Source: Deinococcus humi
GTDB taxonomy: Bacteria; Deinococcota; Deinococci; Deinococcales; Deinococcaceae
Length of the DNA stretch: 64,000 bases
Direction of reading: 5' to 3'
NCBI RefSeq assembly: GCF_014201875.1
Contig: NZ_JACHFL010000008.1
Span: 1 to 64,000, forward strand
Below, one piece after another: positions 19,172 through 26,749 of the stretch; within the stretch, counting starts at the first letter, position 1, and every line of letters starts with the position of its first letter. The notes under the pieces are model-generated. The model did no database searches. It worked only from the letters and a program-made list of their open reading frames with translations, and was not told the DNA's origin. Both the position numbers and the translations under genes were made by a program.

Positions 19172-19711
19172 TCAGTTGGCGAGCGTCTTGAGGTCCAGGT
19201 ACTTGTGCAGGACTGCCGAACCATTCGCGGCGGACGACGGCATCACGCGCTCCTGCGTTGCCGCCTTGGGGATGGACAGGGCTACGCCGGCGCTGGTGCG
19301 GGTGCCCGTCATCTCGTAACAATCCGAGATGGTGCTGTTCGTCATGTTAATCTGGTAGTAGCAGCCCTTGGCGGACGTCTCACTGGCCATGTCAAACACG
19401 AAGAACCGGTCAAAGCCAGCTTCCCGGTCGAGCAGGTTGAAGTTCTTGTCCTTGCTGTCGTACCCGGCCACGACAACGTTGTTCTGCTCATCGGTGCCGG
19501 CCAGGTAGTACTCGCCCGGGGTCTTGGAGGCGTTCAAGTTGGTCAGGGCGTAGACGTTCGAGAAGCTGTCGCCGCCAATGGTGTAGTTGAACTTCCAGGT
19601 TCCATACAGCCGTTCGGTCTGCTGCTTGTTGACATCAGTGGTGGGTGTGCTGGGACCGCCACAAGCGGCTAGGAAGAGGGGAACGGTGCAGAGCAGCAGA
19701 ATTCGTTTCAT
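19172..19711 (-). CDS. Hypothetical lipoprotein
   Basis: 179 aa. Signal sequence with lipobox LAAC (Cys16-17), then a Thr/Pro linker and a domain with repeated GTWKFNYTIGG- and YYLAGTD-like strands, suggesting a small beta-barrel (lipocalin-like in outline only). ATG 19711 begins the signal peptide. It stands alone inside the decayed phage segment. The lipoprotein at 47903-48928 is of similar general type but not clearly homologous. Confidence 0.65.
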   Translation of the reverse strand: MKRILLLCTVPLFLAACGGPSTPTTDVNKQQTERLYGTWKFNYTIGGDSFSNVYALTNLNASKTPGEYYLAGTDEQNNVVVAGYDSKDKNFNLLDREAGFDRFFVFDMASETSAKGCYYQINMTNSTISDCYEMTGTRTSAGVALSIPKAATQERVMPSSAANGSAVLHKYLDLKTLAN

Positions 19712-19849
19712 CGCCGGAAGTCTGGCACCCGGGCACCTGGGGCGTGAACGCATTTGCCGCACCCCCACCGGGGGCTTGACGGTGGTGAGGTGACCTATCG
19801 ACAGTGCTTTGACTGCAGGGGATGAACGGAGTTCTGAAGTACTTCGCCG

Positions 19850-20153
19850 GGTGATTGCTGGCAGCTCGCCCCACGCTGGGCAATCGCCGAAGCACTCGTG
19901 GGTCAGGCCCAGCTCGTAGAGGTAGAACGGCTCTTTGACATGTAGACGGGGCAGCGTAGGTAACGCATTGACGGGCCTGTTCTGGTGCCTTGCTACATTC
20001 CCCAAGCGGAAGGCGTCGCTGTGTCGGCAGCTGGTCGGGTGCTGGCTCGAGAGGTGGGGTATTGGGAGGCTCAGGCTGCTGCAGGGCTTCCTGGGCCTTC
20101 CCAGCAGGAGCAGCGGCAATCAGGTCAGCCATCTTGAAACGTCCAGCCATCAT
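19850..20153 (-). pseudogene. Relic of a small phage protein (EPFYLxELGL family)
   Basis: Starts at ATG 20153 (MMAGRFKMADLIAAAP); after a frameshift near 20000 it reads EPFYLYELGLTHECFGD. This matches EPFYLIELGLHKEPFVG of the intact prophage protein at 62416-62628. It shows that element A and element B derive from related phages. Confidence 0.5.
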
Positions 20154-20293
20154 TTGGTCTCCTTCGGTACGGCCAGTTCAGCGGCCAGAGCCTCAGCGGA
20201 CGTGAGGGCGTTCTTGCGGTTGGCGCCCAGGCAAGACTGGGGATTGGTTCATGCTTGGATCCCCATTGAAGATGCGACGGTAATCTCGCGGCT

Positions 20294-20671
20294 ATGACCC
20301 CAGCGATCTCTTCCATTTCCAGCACCACTCTTCCCAGAGCTGGGGTCATTGACGTGCCCTGCTACGCAGCACAGTCGTTCAACGGCAAGACGGCCCTGCT
20401 CCACGCTGAGGGCCGAACCGTGCCGTTCGACTTTGCCAGCCTGTCCGACAAGGACTTCGATCTGGCACGCAGCGAGCGGGCGGAGGAGTGGACCATTCAA
20501 GGATTGATCGCGGTCGACGTGGACTGGCTGATCGGGGTGATGGAGGCCACATCCACGAGTCAGAAGACGCTTGGGGCTGAGATTGAGGCCGTCTGGTACT
20601 ACATCTCTCCGATCAACACGGTGCCCACCGTTGTGGCCGGGCGTTACGTGGTGCTCGGCCTTTACAGGTAG
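20294..20671 (+). CDS. Hypothetical protein, paralogue of the broken gene at 21204
   Basis: 125 aa, soluble. Core: LPRAGVIDVPCYAA, then GKTALLHAEGRTVPFDF and a helical second half ending VWYYISP. A related but interrupted copy lies 0.5 kb downstream. A -10-like TAATCT lies 8 bases before ATG with no ribosome site, consistent with a leaderless mRNA. I recognise no function. Confidence 0.55.
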   Translation: MTPAISSISSTTLPRAGVIDVPCYAAQSFNGKTALLHAEGRTVPFDFASLSDKDFDLARSERAEEWTIQGLIAVDVDWLIGVMEATSTSQKTLGAEIEAVWYYISPINTVPTVVAGRYVVLGLYR

Positions 20672-20764
20672 GCCCCACTTCACCGCAGCCACGTCGTACC
20701 GTCCCGCGCTTGCTCGTGGTTATGAATGACGACGAGCGTGTCATTTCGTGACATCAGTTCCTCC

Positions 20765-21133
20765 TCATGCCAGCCTCGCCTTCAGGACACCCACGATCCG
20801 CTGCGCTTCGGTCACCAGCGCCAGCGCCTACATCGGCTCGCACAGGACGTGGATGTCGTACAGGTCTTTCAGTTCAACATGCTTGGCGGCCTGGGAGTCG
20901 CGCAGCTTGCCGATCAGGGTCTTGGTCTCCATCAGCGCGGCCAGGCATAACGAAGTGCTGGGCAGGGCGAGCAGCTAGGTCATGTCCGGAAAGCCCTGGG
21001 GAATTTGATGGCAAGGAAGGCGGCCCCAGCCACGAACGACCAGGGCGGCGTCCGTCTTGACCAGATACCAATGGTGGCGGGTCAAGATGTTGCTGATCTG
21101 CGCCTCGGTCTCGGCTTCGGTGAGAGCTGGCAT
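20765..21133 (-). pseudogene. VRR-NUC domain nuclease with two in-frame TAG codons
   Basis: 122 codons in one continuous frame from ATG 21133 to TGA 20765. MPALTEAETEAQI, then GFPDMT, TAG, LAALMETKTLIGKLRDSQ, then CEPM, TAG, ALALVTEAQRIVGVL. The PxGFPD and E-x-K (METK) elements are the catalytic signature of VRR-NUC (PD-(D/E)XK) nucleases common in phages. There are no frameshifts, only TAG at 20975-20977 and 20828-20830. Most likely decayed. Confidence 0.65.
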
Positions 21134-21203
21134 CAGGCCGCCGCCTCGACGTGCCGGCCTTGAACCCACTTAAACCTCCTGCGCGTAGCCTGGGCCGCAT
21201 AAC

Positions 21204-21581
21204 ACCATCGGTCTACCCCATCACCTCGAAGACGTTCCCCGTGCCGGCATCCTTGAGATTCCCTGCTTAAGCGCCGTGTCCTATGACGGACACACGGCGC
21301 TGCTACACCCCAAGGGAGTGACCGTGCCGTTTGACGTCTCGAAACTGACGCAGGATGAATTCGAGGGTGCGGTTCATGAGCAGGGGCGTGATGTGCGGCT
21401 GCGTGCCCTCGCCGCCCTAGAGACTCACTGGCTGCTCGAGCTGCCGGAGGTTACCTTCCGTCCCCCGTACCGCAAGCCGCTGGGGGTACGGGTGGAGGAG
21501 ATCTGGTAGTACGCCTGGCCTCTGCGGTGGGACGGGACGCCTGGCGTGGGGGCACACACCGTGGTAAGCCTGTCGAACTAA
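21204..21581 (+). pseudogene. Interrupted paralogue of the 20294 protein
   Basis: The frame reads PRAGILEIPCLSAVSYDGHTALLHPKG and VTVPFDVSKLTQ, clearly homologous to the intact 125-aa protein. It reaches EEIW, then TAG exactly where the paralogue has Tyr (VWYY), then YAWPLRW to TAA 21581. No ordinary start codon precedes PRAG in frame; GTG 21276 could start a shortened 77-aa product. Probably a decayed duplicate. Confidence 0.5.
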
Positions 21582-21583
21582 TG

Positions 21584-22173
21584 TCACCGCCACCACCCCC
21601 GCGAGTGGGTGGGGTGTTTAACCCTCACAGCCCCGCCCCATCCGCCCTTCAGTGCGTGCCCACCTGCCAGCCGCGACGCCAGTGGATCCGCCGCCAGCAG
21701 GTTGCTCTCAGGGGTCAGCACGCGCGCCGCACCACTGACGTCCAGCTGAGCGGTGAAGACTGTGACCTTCCCGCGCGCCCAGCGGTCCTCTATTAACACA
21801 TAGAACATCTCGTATACGTACGGCGTGGGCTTGAGTTTATCGATGTCGTCCAGCACTAGCACGCCCAGTGCCCCAGTTCCGGGCGAAGCTGTCGCGCAGG
21901 ACTGCGAACAGCGACGCCATGCCCCAGAAGCGGGCGGTGCGGCCCTGCGCGGCCAAGTGGGCGGCGGTCACGGCGAGGTGGATCTTCCCTACCCCAGCCG
22001 CGCCGAACAGGTATAGATGCCGGTCAACCCAGCCCGCACAGCTCGCAGGGCAGCGTGAGTGTCGGTCTCGCTCAGCCCCTTCAGGGTGTAGGGACGGTAG
22101 CGCTCGGGGAAGGTGGCCAGGAAATGAGGCAGCGCGTGGGCCTGCGGCCATAGGCGGCGCAGTCGCGCCAGAT
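21584..22173 (-). pseudogene. DnaC/IstB-like helicase loader ATPase, broken
   Basis: PQAHALPHFLATFPERYRPY and TLKGLSETDTHAALRAVRAG, then after a shift LYLFGAAGVGKIHLAV, a Walker A in which the essential Thr/Ser is Ile. After another shift comes MLVLDDIDKLKPTPYVYEM, the Walker B DD with the following helix, and ADPLASRLAGG. Two frameshifts plus the Walker A change make it non-functional. Phage replication genes of this kind load the host DnaB helicase. Confidence 0.7.
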
Positions 22174-22190
22174 CAGTACCTCACGTTTCA

Positions 22191-22304
22191 ATAGGCCATG
22201 GCGACACCCCTATCACCCTCGACATCTACATCCAAGCCCAAGAGGGATTGAAGAAGCGCGCAGTCCTGGCCGCGGCTAGCATCGCTGAGCCGGACAGTGC
22301 GTAG
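22191..22304 (+). pseudogene. Integrase C-terminal relic 2
   Basis: Reads IGHGDTPITLDIYIQAQEGL and KKRAVLAAASIAEPDSA to TAG 22304. GHxxxxxTLxxY is the last motif of tyrosine recombinases; the Tyr is the nucleophile. It ends 42 bases before a tRNA-Val 3' fragment, the same arrangement as relic 1. Everything upstream of the motif is missing. Confidence 0.75.
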
Positions 22305-22318
22305 GGGTTAAAGAGTAA

Positions 22319-22345
22319 GCCCCTTCGTGAAAGGGGACTTTTTAT
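22319..22345 (+). terminator. Terminator after integrase relic 2
   Basis: Stem ccccttcg-type hairpin (CCCCTT / AAGGGG) followed by TTTTTATT, just after the integrase stop and touching the tRNA fragment. Confidence 0.65.
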
Positions 22346-22391
22346 TGGTGGGCGGTATAGGATTTGAACCTACGACCACTCGCTTGTAAGT
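22346..22391 (-). other. tRNA-Val 3' fragment (att-like site 2)
   Basis: On the minus strand: anticodon loop CTTACAA (anticodon TAC, Val), stem GCGAG, T-arm GTAGG-TTCAAAT-CCTAT, acceptor strand ACCGCCC, A, CCA. The 5' half is absent. The intact tRNA would begin GGGCGGT. 42 of 45 bases match site 1 at 8960-9004. Confidence 0.82.
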
Positions 22392-22625
22392 TGGACTCAC
22401 CACCATAGGAAGGGCCAAGAACCGGAAGGACGAAAATCGCTTTTTTTCATCTCAGACGCTCTCTATCGGGCCACCTCTCCCCTCTTACTTCCGAACGAGG
22501 GAGAGGCCATCCAAGCCCCTTTTACGCACGCGTTACGCACGAGCGCATTACACCTGATGCTCTGAGCAGCGGTGGCGACAGTACGAAAACCTTTATCGAG
22601 AGAGCCCTGTCAGATGGTTTCTAGC

Positions 22626-23210
22626 ATGCTATTTGCCATGCTCCTGCTGCTGATCGTTCTTGTCGTCGCGCTCCTCGCTGCCGTCCTAATCATCATAAAG
22701 CGCGCTCCAGCCCAGAACGGTCAGGTTCAAGCTCACAACGATCAAGGCGCTGCCCCGGGAGGCCGTTCCACTTCGGCGGTCCCCGACCACCTGGACGTGG
22801 TCGTCAAAGGTTTCTTCTTCAGTCGCAGCGAAGGCCACTTCTTCCACATGCTGGAGCAGGCCCTCCCGCCCGGCTACCGCGTGTTCCCGAATGTGCGGCT
22901 GAACGACCTGTTCCTGATCACCGCCCCGCCTCAGCAACGACAGGCAACGTATGCCCGGCTGCGCGACAAGCACGTTGATTTCCTGATTGTTTCCCTGCCA
23001 GATCACCGCCCCGTGGCCGCGATTGAACTGGACGGCAAGAGCCATGACAACAGCAAGCAGCAGTACCGCGATGCGGTTAAGGACACCGCGTTCAGAAGCG
23101 CTGGGCTGCCGTTGCTACGCCTGCGGACTGAGGAGACGCACACGCCGGGCTCCCTGACAGCGCTCTTGAGGCAACACCTGCAGCCCGCGGAACGGCGGAC
23201 GGTGGCTTAA
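22626..23210 (+). CDS. Membrane-anchored DUF2726 (nuclease-fold) protein
   Basis: 194 aa. Residues 1-27 form one membrane helix (MLFAMLLLLIVLVVALLAAV). Residues 55-190 are a DUF2726-type domain: FFFSRSEGHFFHMLEQAL, VFPNVRLNDLF, VDFLIVS, AIELDGKSHDN, RDAVKDTAFRSAGLPLLRL. The E-x-D ... K pattern fits a restriction-endonuclease-like fold. ATG 22626 is chosen over two upstream starts because the same ATGCT start, with similar flanking DNA, is kept in two other copies of this module (23406 and 24149). The stop overlaps the stop of a convergent relic. Confidence 0.65.
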   Translation: MLFAMLLLLIVLVVALLAAVLIIIKRAPAQNGQVQAHNDQGAAPGGRSTSAVPDHLDVVVKGFFFSRSEGHFFHMLEQALPPGYRVFPNVRLNDLFLITAPPQQRQATYARLRDKHVDFLIVSLPDHRPVAAIELDGKSHDNSKQQYRDAVKDTAFRSAGLPLLRLRTEETHTPGSLTALLRQHLQPAERRTVA

Positions 23211-23300
23211 GCGGGCCGCATCTCTGGGCAGGGCTCAATGCGCTCCACGTCGAGCCAATGAGAGCCAGGAGGGATGCCCAGATGAACCCATTCCTCTGTT
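23207..23300 (-). pseudogene. C-terminal relic of the 86-aa acidic protein, module copy 1
   Basis: Reads GSHWLDVERIEPCPEMRPA to TAA 23207, matching YWLDVEFIEPCPEGHPV at the end of the intact protein at 24295. Its stop codon overlaps the stop of the convergent DUF2726 gene. The N-terminal part is missing. Confidence 0.6.
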
Positions 23301-23405
23301 GTGCCCATACCCGATAGGACACTGTTTTTGCTGCACCTGATGCTCCGGGCGGGTGTAGCGCCGAGGAGACATCCTCCGAAATAGCTCTGTCAGAGGTGTT
23401 CTGAA

Positions 23406-23516
23406 ATGCTTCCTGTCATGATCATGCTGCTGGTGATGACTGTGTTTCTGGTTGTTTGCATTGCCCTTCTCAGCCTGGCGACACACTTTTCACCGCAGCG
23501 GCGGAAGGTGGCCTAA
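23406..23516 (+). CDS. Small single-span membrane protein, module copy 2
   Basis: 36 aa: MLPVMIMLLVMTVFLVVCIA then a short tail ending SPQRRKVA. The start region and upstream ctgtcag-containing leader match those of the copies at 22626 and 24149. It looks like the membrane anchor of the DUF2726 protein without the nuclease domain. AGGTG lies 8 bases before the ATG. Confidence 0.5.
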   Translation: MLPVMIMLLVMTVFLVVCIALLSLATHFSPQRRKVA

Positions 23517-23600
23517 GCTGGGCGGCCTCCTCGGCAGGGCTCGATGAATTCCACGTCGAGCCAGTAGCCAGTATTGGGCGGCGTCCCAGTCCAGCGGGTT
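23513..23600 (-). pseudogene. C-terminal relic of the 86-aa acidic protein, module copy 2
   Basis: Reads LNPLDWDAAQYW, then a 7-bp tandem duplication shifts the frame, then LDVEFIEPCRGGRPA to TAG 23513. Matches the intact copy at 24295. Convergent with the small membrane protein and sharing its stop region. Confidence 0.6.
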
Positions 23601-24034
23601 CAGGCGCACCGAGTTGCGCCCGACGAATCAGCTCCGCTCCGTGCTGCGCGCTCCCAGGGGGTTTGGCGCTCTGTACGGACGCTGGGGCGCGCGCTCCTGA
23701 ACCAGCGCTGCCACACCGGCCGTATAGAGGGAAACACGGGAGTACGGGCGTGTCGCATCACACCACACCCCCTGCACACCTGCGTCACTGCGTCACCCCG
23801 CTCGAATTGATGGGTACAGTTCTGGGCGCGCAGATACACCATGTACGCCATTTCTTCAGCAATTTTGGCGGTGGGGCCCACGCCAGTGAAGAACGGGTGG
23901 TGGCGCTCGTCGGCCCACTTTGTCCCTTTGAGGTAGAACGTCATCATGCACTCCGTGATGGCGTGAATTTCCACGCCCGTGGTGACCAGACGGGTGTGGC
24001 TGCTCACCTTCCGACTCACGTTCTTCCATTGCAT
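23600..24034 (-). CDS. Hypothetical protein, possibly truncated
   Basis: 144 codons. The first 90 residues look protein-like (VEIHAITECMMTFYL, then RHHPFFTGVGPTAKIAEEM, then YMVYLRAQNCTHQF), possibly a piece of a DUF2786-like phage/host protein. The remaining C-terminus is Arg/Pro-rich and probably reads through unrelated DNA. Not clearly functional. Confidence 0.35.
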   Translation of the reverse strand: MQWKNVSRKVSSHTRLVTTGVEIHAITECMMTFYLKGTKWADERHHPFFTGVGPTAKIAEEMAYMVYLRAQNCTHQFERGDAVTQVCRGCGVMRHARTPVFPSIRPVWQRWFRSARPSVRTERQTPWERAARSGADSSGATRCA

Positions 24035-24148
24035 GAGTCATCTAATCACGCTGGCTTAAGGCAGGTCTCACGTTTTCTTCACATCTTTGAAAGCAATGTG
24101 ACAGGACGAAACCCTTCATTGAAATGTTTCTGTCAGAAATTCTCTGGG

Positions 24149-24298
24149 ATGCTCTGTGTCATGATCCTGTTGCTGATCATTCTGGACCTTGCTCTCCTTG
24201 CGGCCTTCCTGATCATGGTGAAGCGCTTTCCGGCGCAGAACTGGCTGGTGGATCAACTCGAGATTGATCAAGTCGTGGCACGGCAGACAGCGTCCTAA
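24149..24298 (+). CDS. Small single-span membrane protein, module copy 3
   Basis: 49 aa: MLCVMILLLIILDLALLAAF, then LIMVKRFPAQNWLVDQLE and a short polar tail. The first 34 residues closely match the membrane anchor of the DUF2726 protein at 22626 (KRAPAQN vs KRFPAQN). The stop (24296-24298) overlaps the stop of the convergent 86-aa gene. Confidence 0.5.
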   Translation: MLCVMILLLIILDLALLAAFLIMVKRFPAQNWLVDQLEIDQVVARQTAS

Positions 24299-24555
24299 AC
24301 AGGGTGGCCCTCTGGGCAGGGCTCGATGAATTCCACGTCCAGCCAGTATTGGGTGGCGTCCCAGTCCGCTGGGTTCAGTTCGGCAGACCACACAGCCCAG
24401 GCCTCTGCCCTGATCTCCTCGTGGCAGCCCAGGTAGTCCGCCAGGGCGGTGCGCTCCTCTATGCTGGGCAGGTCATCTGAGTCGCCCTGATCGGCCTCGT
24501 ACATGCGGGCCAGCTGATCGGCGATCTCGGCAGGCGTGAGGTCGGCGGGACGCAT
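24295..24555 (-). CDS. 86-aa acidic protein of unknown function
   Basis: 86 aa, predicted cytosolic, strongly acidic: MRPADLTPAEIADQLARMY, EADQGDSDDLPS, then WSAELNPADWDATQYWLDV to EPCPEGHPV. Helical N-terminus, Trp-rich C-terminus. Three decayed copies exist at 17020, 23207 and 23513, the latter two each convergent with a small membrane protein. ATG 24555 is chosen because the relic at 17209 starts at the same residue. Function unknown; the pairing suggests a two-component module. Confidence 0.6.
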   Translation of the reverse strand: MRPADLTPAEIADQLARMYEADQGDSDDLPSIEERTALADYLGCHEEIRAEAWAVWSAELNPADWDATQYWLDVEFIEPCPEGHPV

Positions 24556-24587
24556 GATGTGAGGATAACTTGCAGTGGAACGCCTGA

Positions 24588-24720
24588 GGAATACTGCTGA
24601 ATGCCTCACAGAAAGGTAAGGGGCCCGTCATGCCCATGCGTGAGTACCTGACTGGCCAGGATCGCTAGAACAATTCCCGCAGGCTGTGGACTGGGAAATT
24701 CCAGAGCTGTTCTGACGGAT
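24588..24720 (+). pseudogene. algJ 3' fragment
   Basis: DNA and protein match the end of the AlgJ homologue at 37988-39097: LNASQKGKGPVMPMREYL and TGQDR here, against AAQEGKGPIVPMREYL and KSQDR there. A TAG follows QDR. After a one-base shift, FPQAVDWEIPELF still matches PPQVVVWEIPERFL to a TGA. It lies 17 bases before the AlgX-like gene, so an algJ-algX pair once stood here. Confidence 0.75.
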
Positions 24721-24737
24721 AGGTTACGAGGAAAAAG

Positions 24738-26147
24738 ATGAAGCGTTTGATGATGCTCAGCACGTTATTGCTTGGAATGGCTGGAGCGCAGGATCTGCCC
24801 AGAGTCGTTAAGGGGAAAAGCGGATGGCTTTTTACAAACGAAGAATTGCAGAAGTTTCCTGCCACTGAAAATGTTTATCTTGAGCAGATGGGAGCAATCG
24901 CTCAAGTTGTGCGTCTGCTACGTGAACAAGGTATTGAAGTAGCAATCTTAGTGGCTCCAACCAAGGCGAGTATCTACCCCGAATTCTTGCCCGAAAATCT
25001 GAAGAGCAATCTGGACTATAAAGGCAATTACGAAAAAATTTTGGACGATTTCAAGAGAATGGGCGTGTCCAGCGTAAACCTCAAGTCTCCCTTGATCGCT
25101 CAAAAAAGTGAAGGCCTGCTTTATCTCAAGACAGATACCCACTGGTCCCCATTTGGCATGAAAGTCGCCTCAGAAGCAGTGGCGAAAGCGATGAAAGATC
25201 AGTTAAAAAAATTCCCTGAAGTCGATTTCTCAGCAGAGTACCTTCCACCAATTTTACCCACGTCTACGGATCTCCTAGCGCAACTGCCTGAGAATCAACA
25301 GGTTGACTTTGAAAAAGACCCGATTAGTGGCCTGAGAATCACAAGTAGCGAGGTTAATCTGCTCGACGAAACGCCACCGTCCGCGATAACGCTGCTTGGC
25401 ACCAGCTATTCCACGGCTTTTGATGGACGTGGACTTCCAGCCGCTTATGAAAAAATATTCGGTAAAACTCTAGCAATCGCAGCAAAACGGGATGTACTGA
25501 ACTATGCTGTTGGCGCAAAGGGGTTTTGGCAGCCGGTTGTTGACTATGTGCGATCCGAAGAATATCAGCTTCGGCCCCCCAAATTGATACTTTGGGAAAT
25601 TCCAGAACGGTATCTGTCTTTTGAGGCTCCACCTCAGTGGGCGATTCCTTCGTTTCCTTGGCTAGAGAATGAGATCACTGGTGGTAAAAACGATTGTTTG
25701 CGTAATTTCGCAAATTGCAACAAAACTTCTAGCACGATGAAATACGTGATGGGCTGGAGGGTTTTAGATATCGTCGGCGGCGTGAATATCTATCGAGCGA
25801 CAACAGAAGGTTTCTTTGATCGAGAAGGCCCAATCAGACACGGTGGACCTGAACGCAGTGCCGTATCATTCTGGCTGCCCACCTCACAGACTGTGAAGCT
25901 CGACTTAGCCCTGACCTCGCCAGTAGAGCAGCAGCGTGTGCAAGTCTTTTTAAATGACAAGCTGATAAATACTACGTCACAAAAATTGAATGACCAGTAT
26001 GAATACCATTTATCACTTCCTGCCTCGGCAGGCCAGAATCTCTTGGAGTTCCGATACAGTAATTGGAACGGGAAGACGGCGTTATTCCCATCAGGTGAAA
26101 TGCGCAAGATTGCCGTAACGTTTTTTCAACTAAAACTAACGCGATAG
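24738..26147 (+). CDS. AlgX/AlgJ-like SGNH polysaccharide O-acetyltransferase
   Basis: 469 aa with signal peptide (MKRLMMLSTLLLGMAGA), so exported. SGNH-like domain about residues 20-320: GKSGWLFTNEE, TDTHWSP with catalytic Asp133 and His135, LLGTSYS with Ser223, and LILWEIPERYL. Residues about 345-469 are beta-rich with a Trp-containing pattern like the C-terminal carbohydrate-binding module of AlgX. Such proteins move acetyl groups onto polysaccharide outside the cytoplasm. The gene is richer in A+T than its surroundings, suggesting transfer. CGAGGAAAAAG precedes the ATG. It follows an algJ relic; no intact AlgI is adjacent, so it probably relies on the AlgI at 36555. Confidence 0.8.
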   Translation: MKRLMMLSTLLLGMAGAQDLPRVVKGKSGWLFTNEELQKFPATENVYLEQMGAIAQVVRLLREQGIEVAILVAPTKASIYPEFLPENLKSNLDYKGNYEKILDDFKRMGVSSVNLKSPLIAQKSEGLLYLKTDTHWSPFGMKVASEAVAKAMKDQLKKFPEVDFSAEYLPPILPTSTDLLAQLPENQQVDFEKDPISGLRITSSEVNLLDETPPSAITLLGTSYSTAFDGRGLPAAYEKIFGKTLAIAAKRDVLNYAVGAKGFWQPVVDYVRSEEYQLRPPKLILWEIPERYLSFEAPPQWAIPSFPWLENEITGGKNDCLRNFANCNKTSSTMKYVMGWRVLDIVGGVNIYRATTEGFFDREGPIRHGGPERSAVSFWLPTSQTVKLDLALTSPVEQQRVQVFLNDKLINTTSQKLNDQYEYHLSLPASAGQNLLEFRYSNWNGKTALFPSGEMRKIAVTFFQLKLTR

Positions 26148-26228
26148 ATGTTTAACGACGGTTTTCAATCAAAATATTGACCATATAAGTTAAAATATTA
26201 GTATAACGTGTCAAAGATTCTAAAGACT

Positions 26229-26283
26229 CATCGGTAACAGCCCCCACCCACCCATTGCAGGGAAGTGGGGGCTGTTACCGATG
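26229..26283 (+). terminator. Very long perfect hairpin after the AlgX-like gene
   Basis: 19-bp perfect arms (catcggtaacagcccccac and its complement) with a 17-nt loop. There is no T tract on either side, but the stem is strong enough to end transcription in both directions. Confidence 0.6.
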
Positions 26284-26325
26284 TCTGTGTCGTGCGTCAG
26301 CCCGTCGCAGCAGGTAGCGTAAAGC

Positions 26326-26586
26326 ATGCGAGCAGTCCAGGAACGGTGCGGTGTGGACCTCAACGAACAGGGGAAGCCGATTTCACTGCACTGGCGCAAC
26401 CGAACCTACCGGGTGACGCGCGAGCACGATGCGTTCCGAGCGGGGGGCCGCTGGTGGCTCGGTGAGCCGTCCCGCGATTGCTGGGTACTGGAGTGTGGGA
26501 CACTAGTGGTAGAAGTCCACCGCTTCGACGAGACGGATCCACCGCAGGAGATCAGCGGGTGGTGGGTGGCTAGAGTGCAGGACTAA
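26326..26586 (+). CDS. DUF6504-like small protein
   Basis: 86 aa: VDLNEQGKPISLHWRNRTYR, RAGGRWWLGEP, then DCWVLECGTLVVEVHRF to WWVARVQD. The W/R-rich strands (xHWRxRxYRV, RWW, WWVARVxD) match the DUF6504 family of high-GC and Deinococcus genomes. In other genomes this family often neighbours translesion polymerase genes; none is here. A 14-codon duplicate of its 3' end lies at 28936-28977. Confidence 0.55.
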   Translation: MRAVQERCGVDLNEQGKPISLHWRNRTYRVTREHDAFRAGGRWWLGEPSRDCWVLECGTLVVEVHRFDETDPPQEISGWWVARVQD

Positions 26587-26749
26587 AAAGCCCTACCCGG
26601 CTACGCCTTAGGAAGACGTGGTTGGACGTACCCCAGCATGAGGCCCACGCGGCCGCCAGCTCCTGAGGGCAGCCGCCCATCCTGACTGCCGTCATCCCCG
26701 TCGATTGAGTGGTGTGCTATCAGGCTTCGGATACCAGGATCAGCACCTG

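Noticed and set aside
5273..21581. Amber codon reassignment in this genome or phage
   Set aside because: Several intact genes end in TAG, and the same decayed genes also carry frameshifts; codon composition explains the TAG bias well enough. Kept only as a low-interest finding.
8960..22391. Complete tRNA genes at the two fragments
   Set aside because: The D-arm and 5' acceptor strand are absent in both places; only the 3' half from the anticodon loop onward is present.
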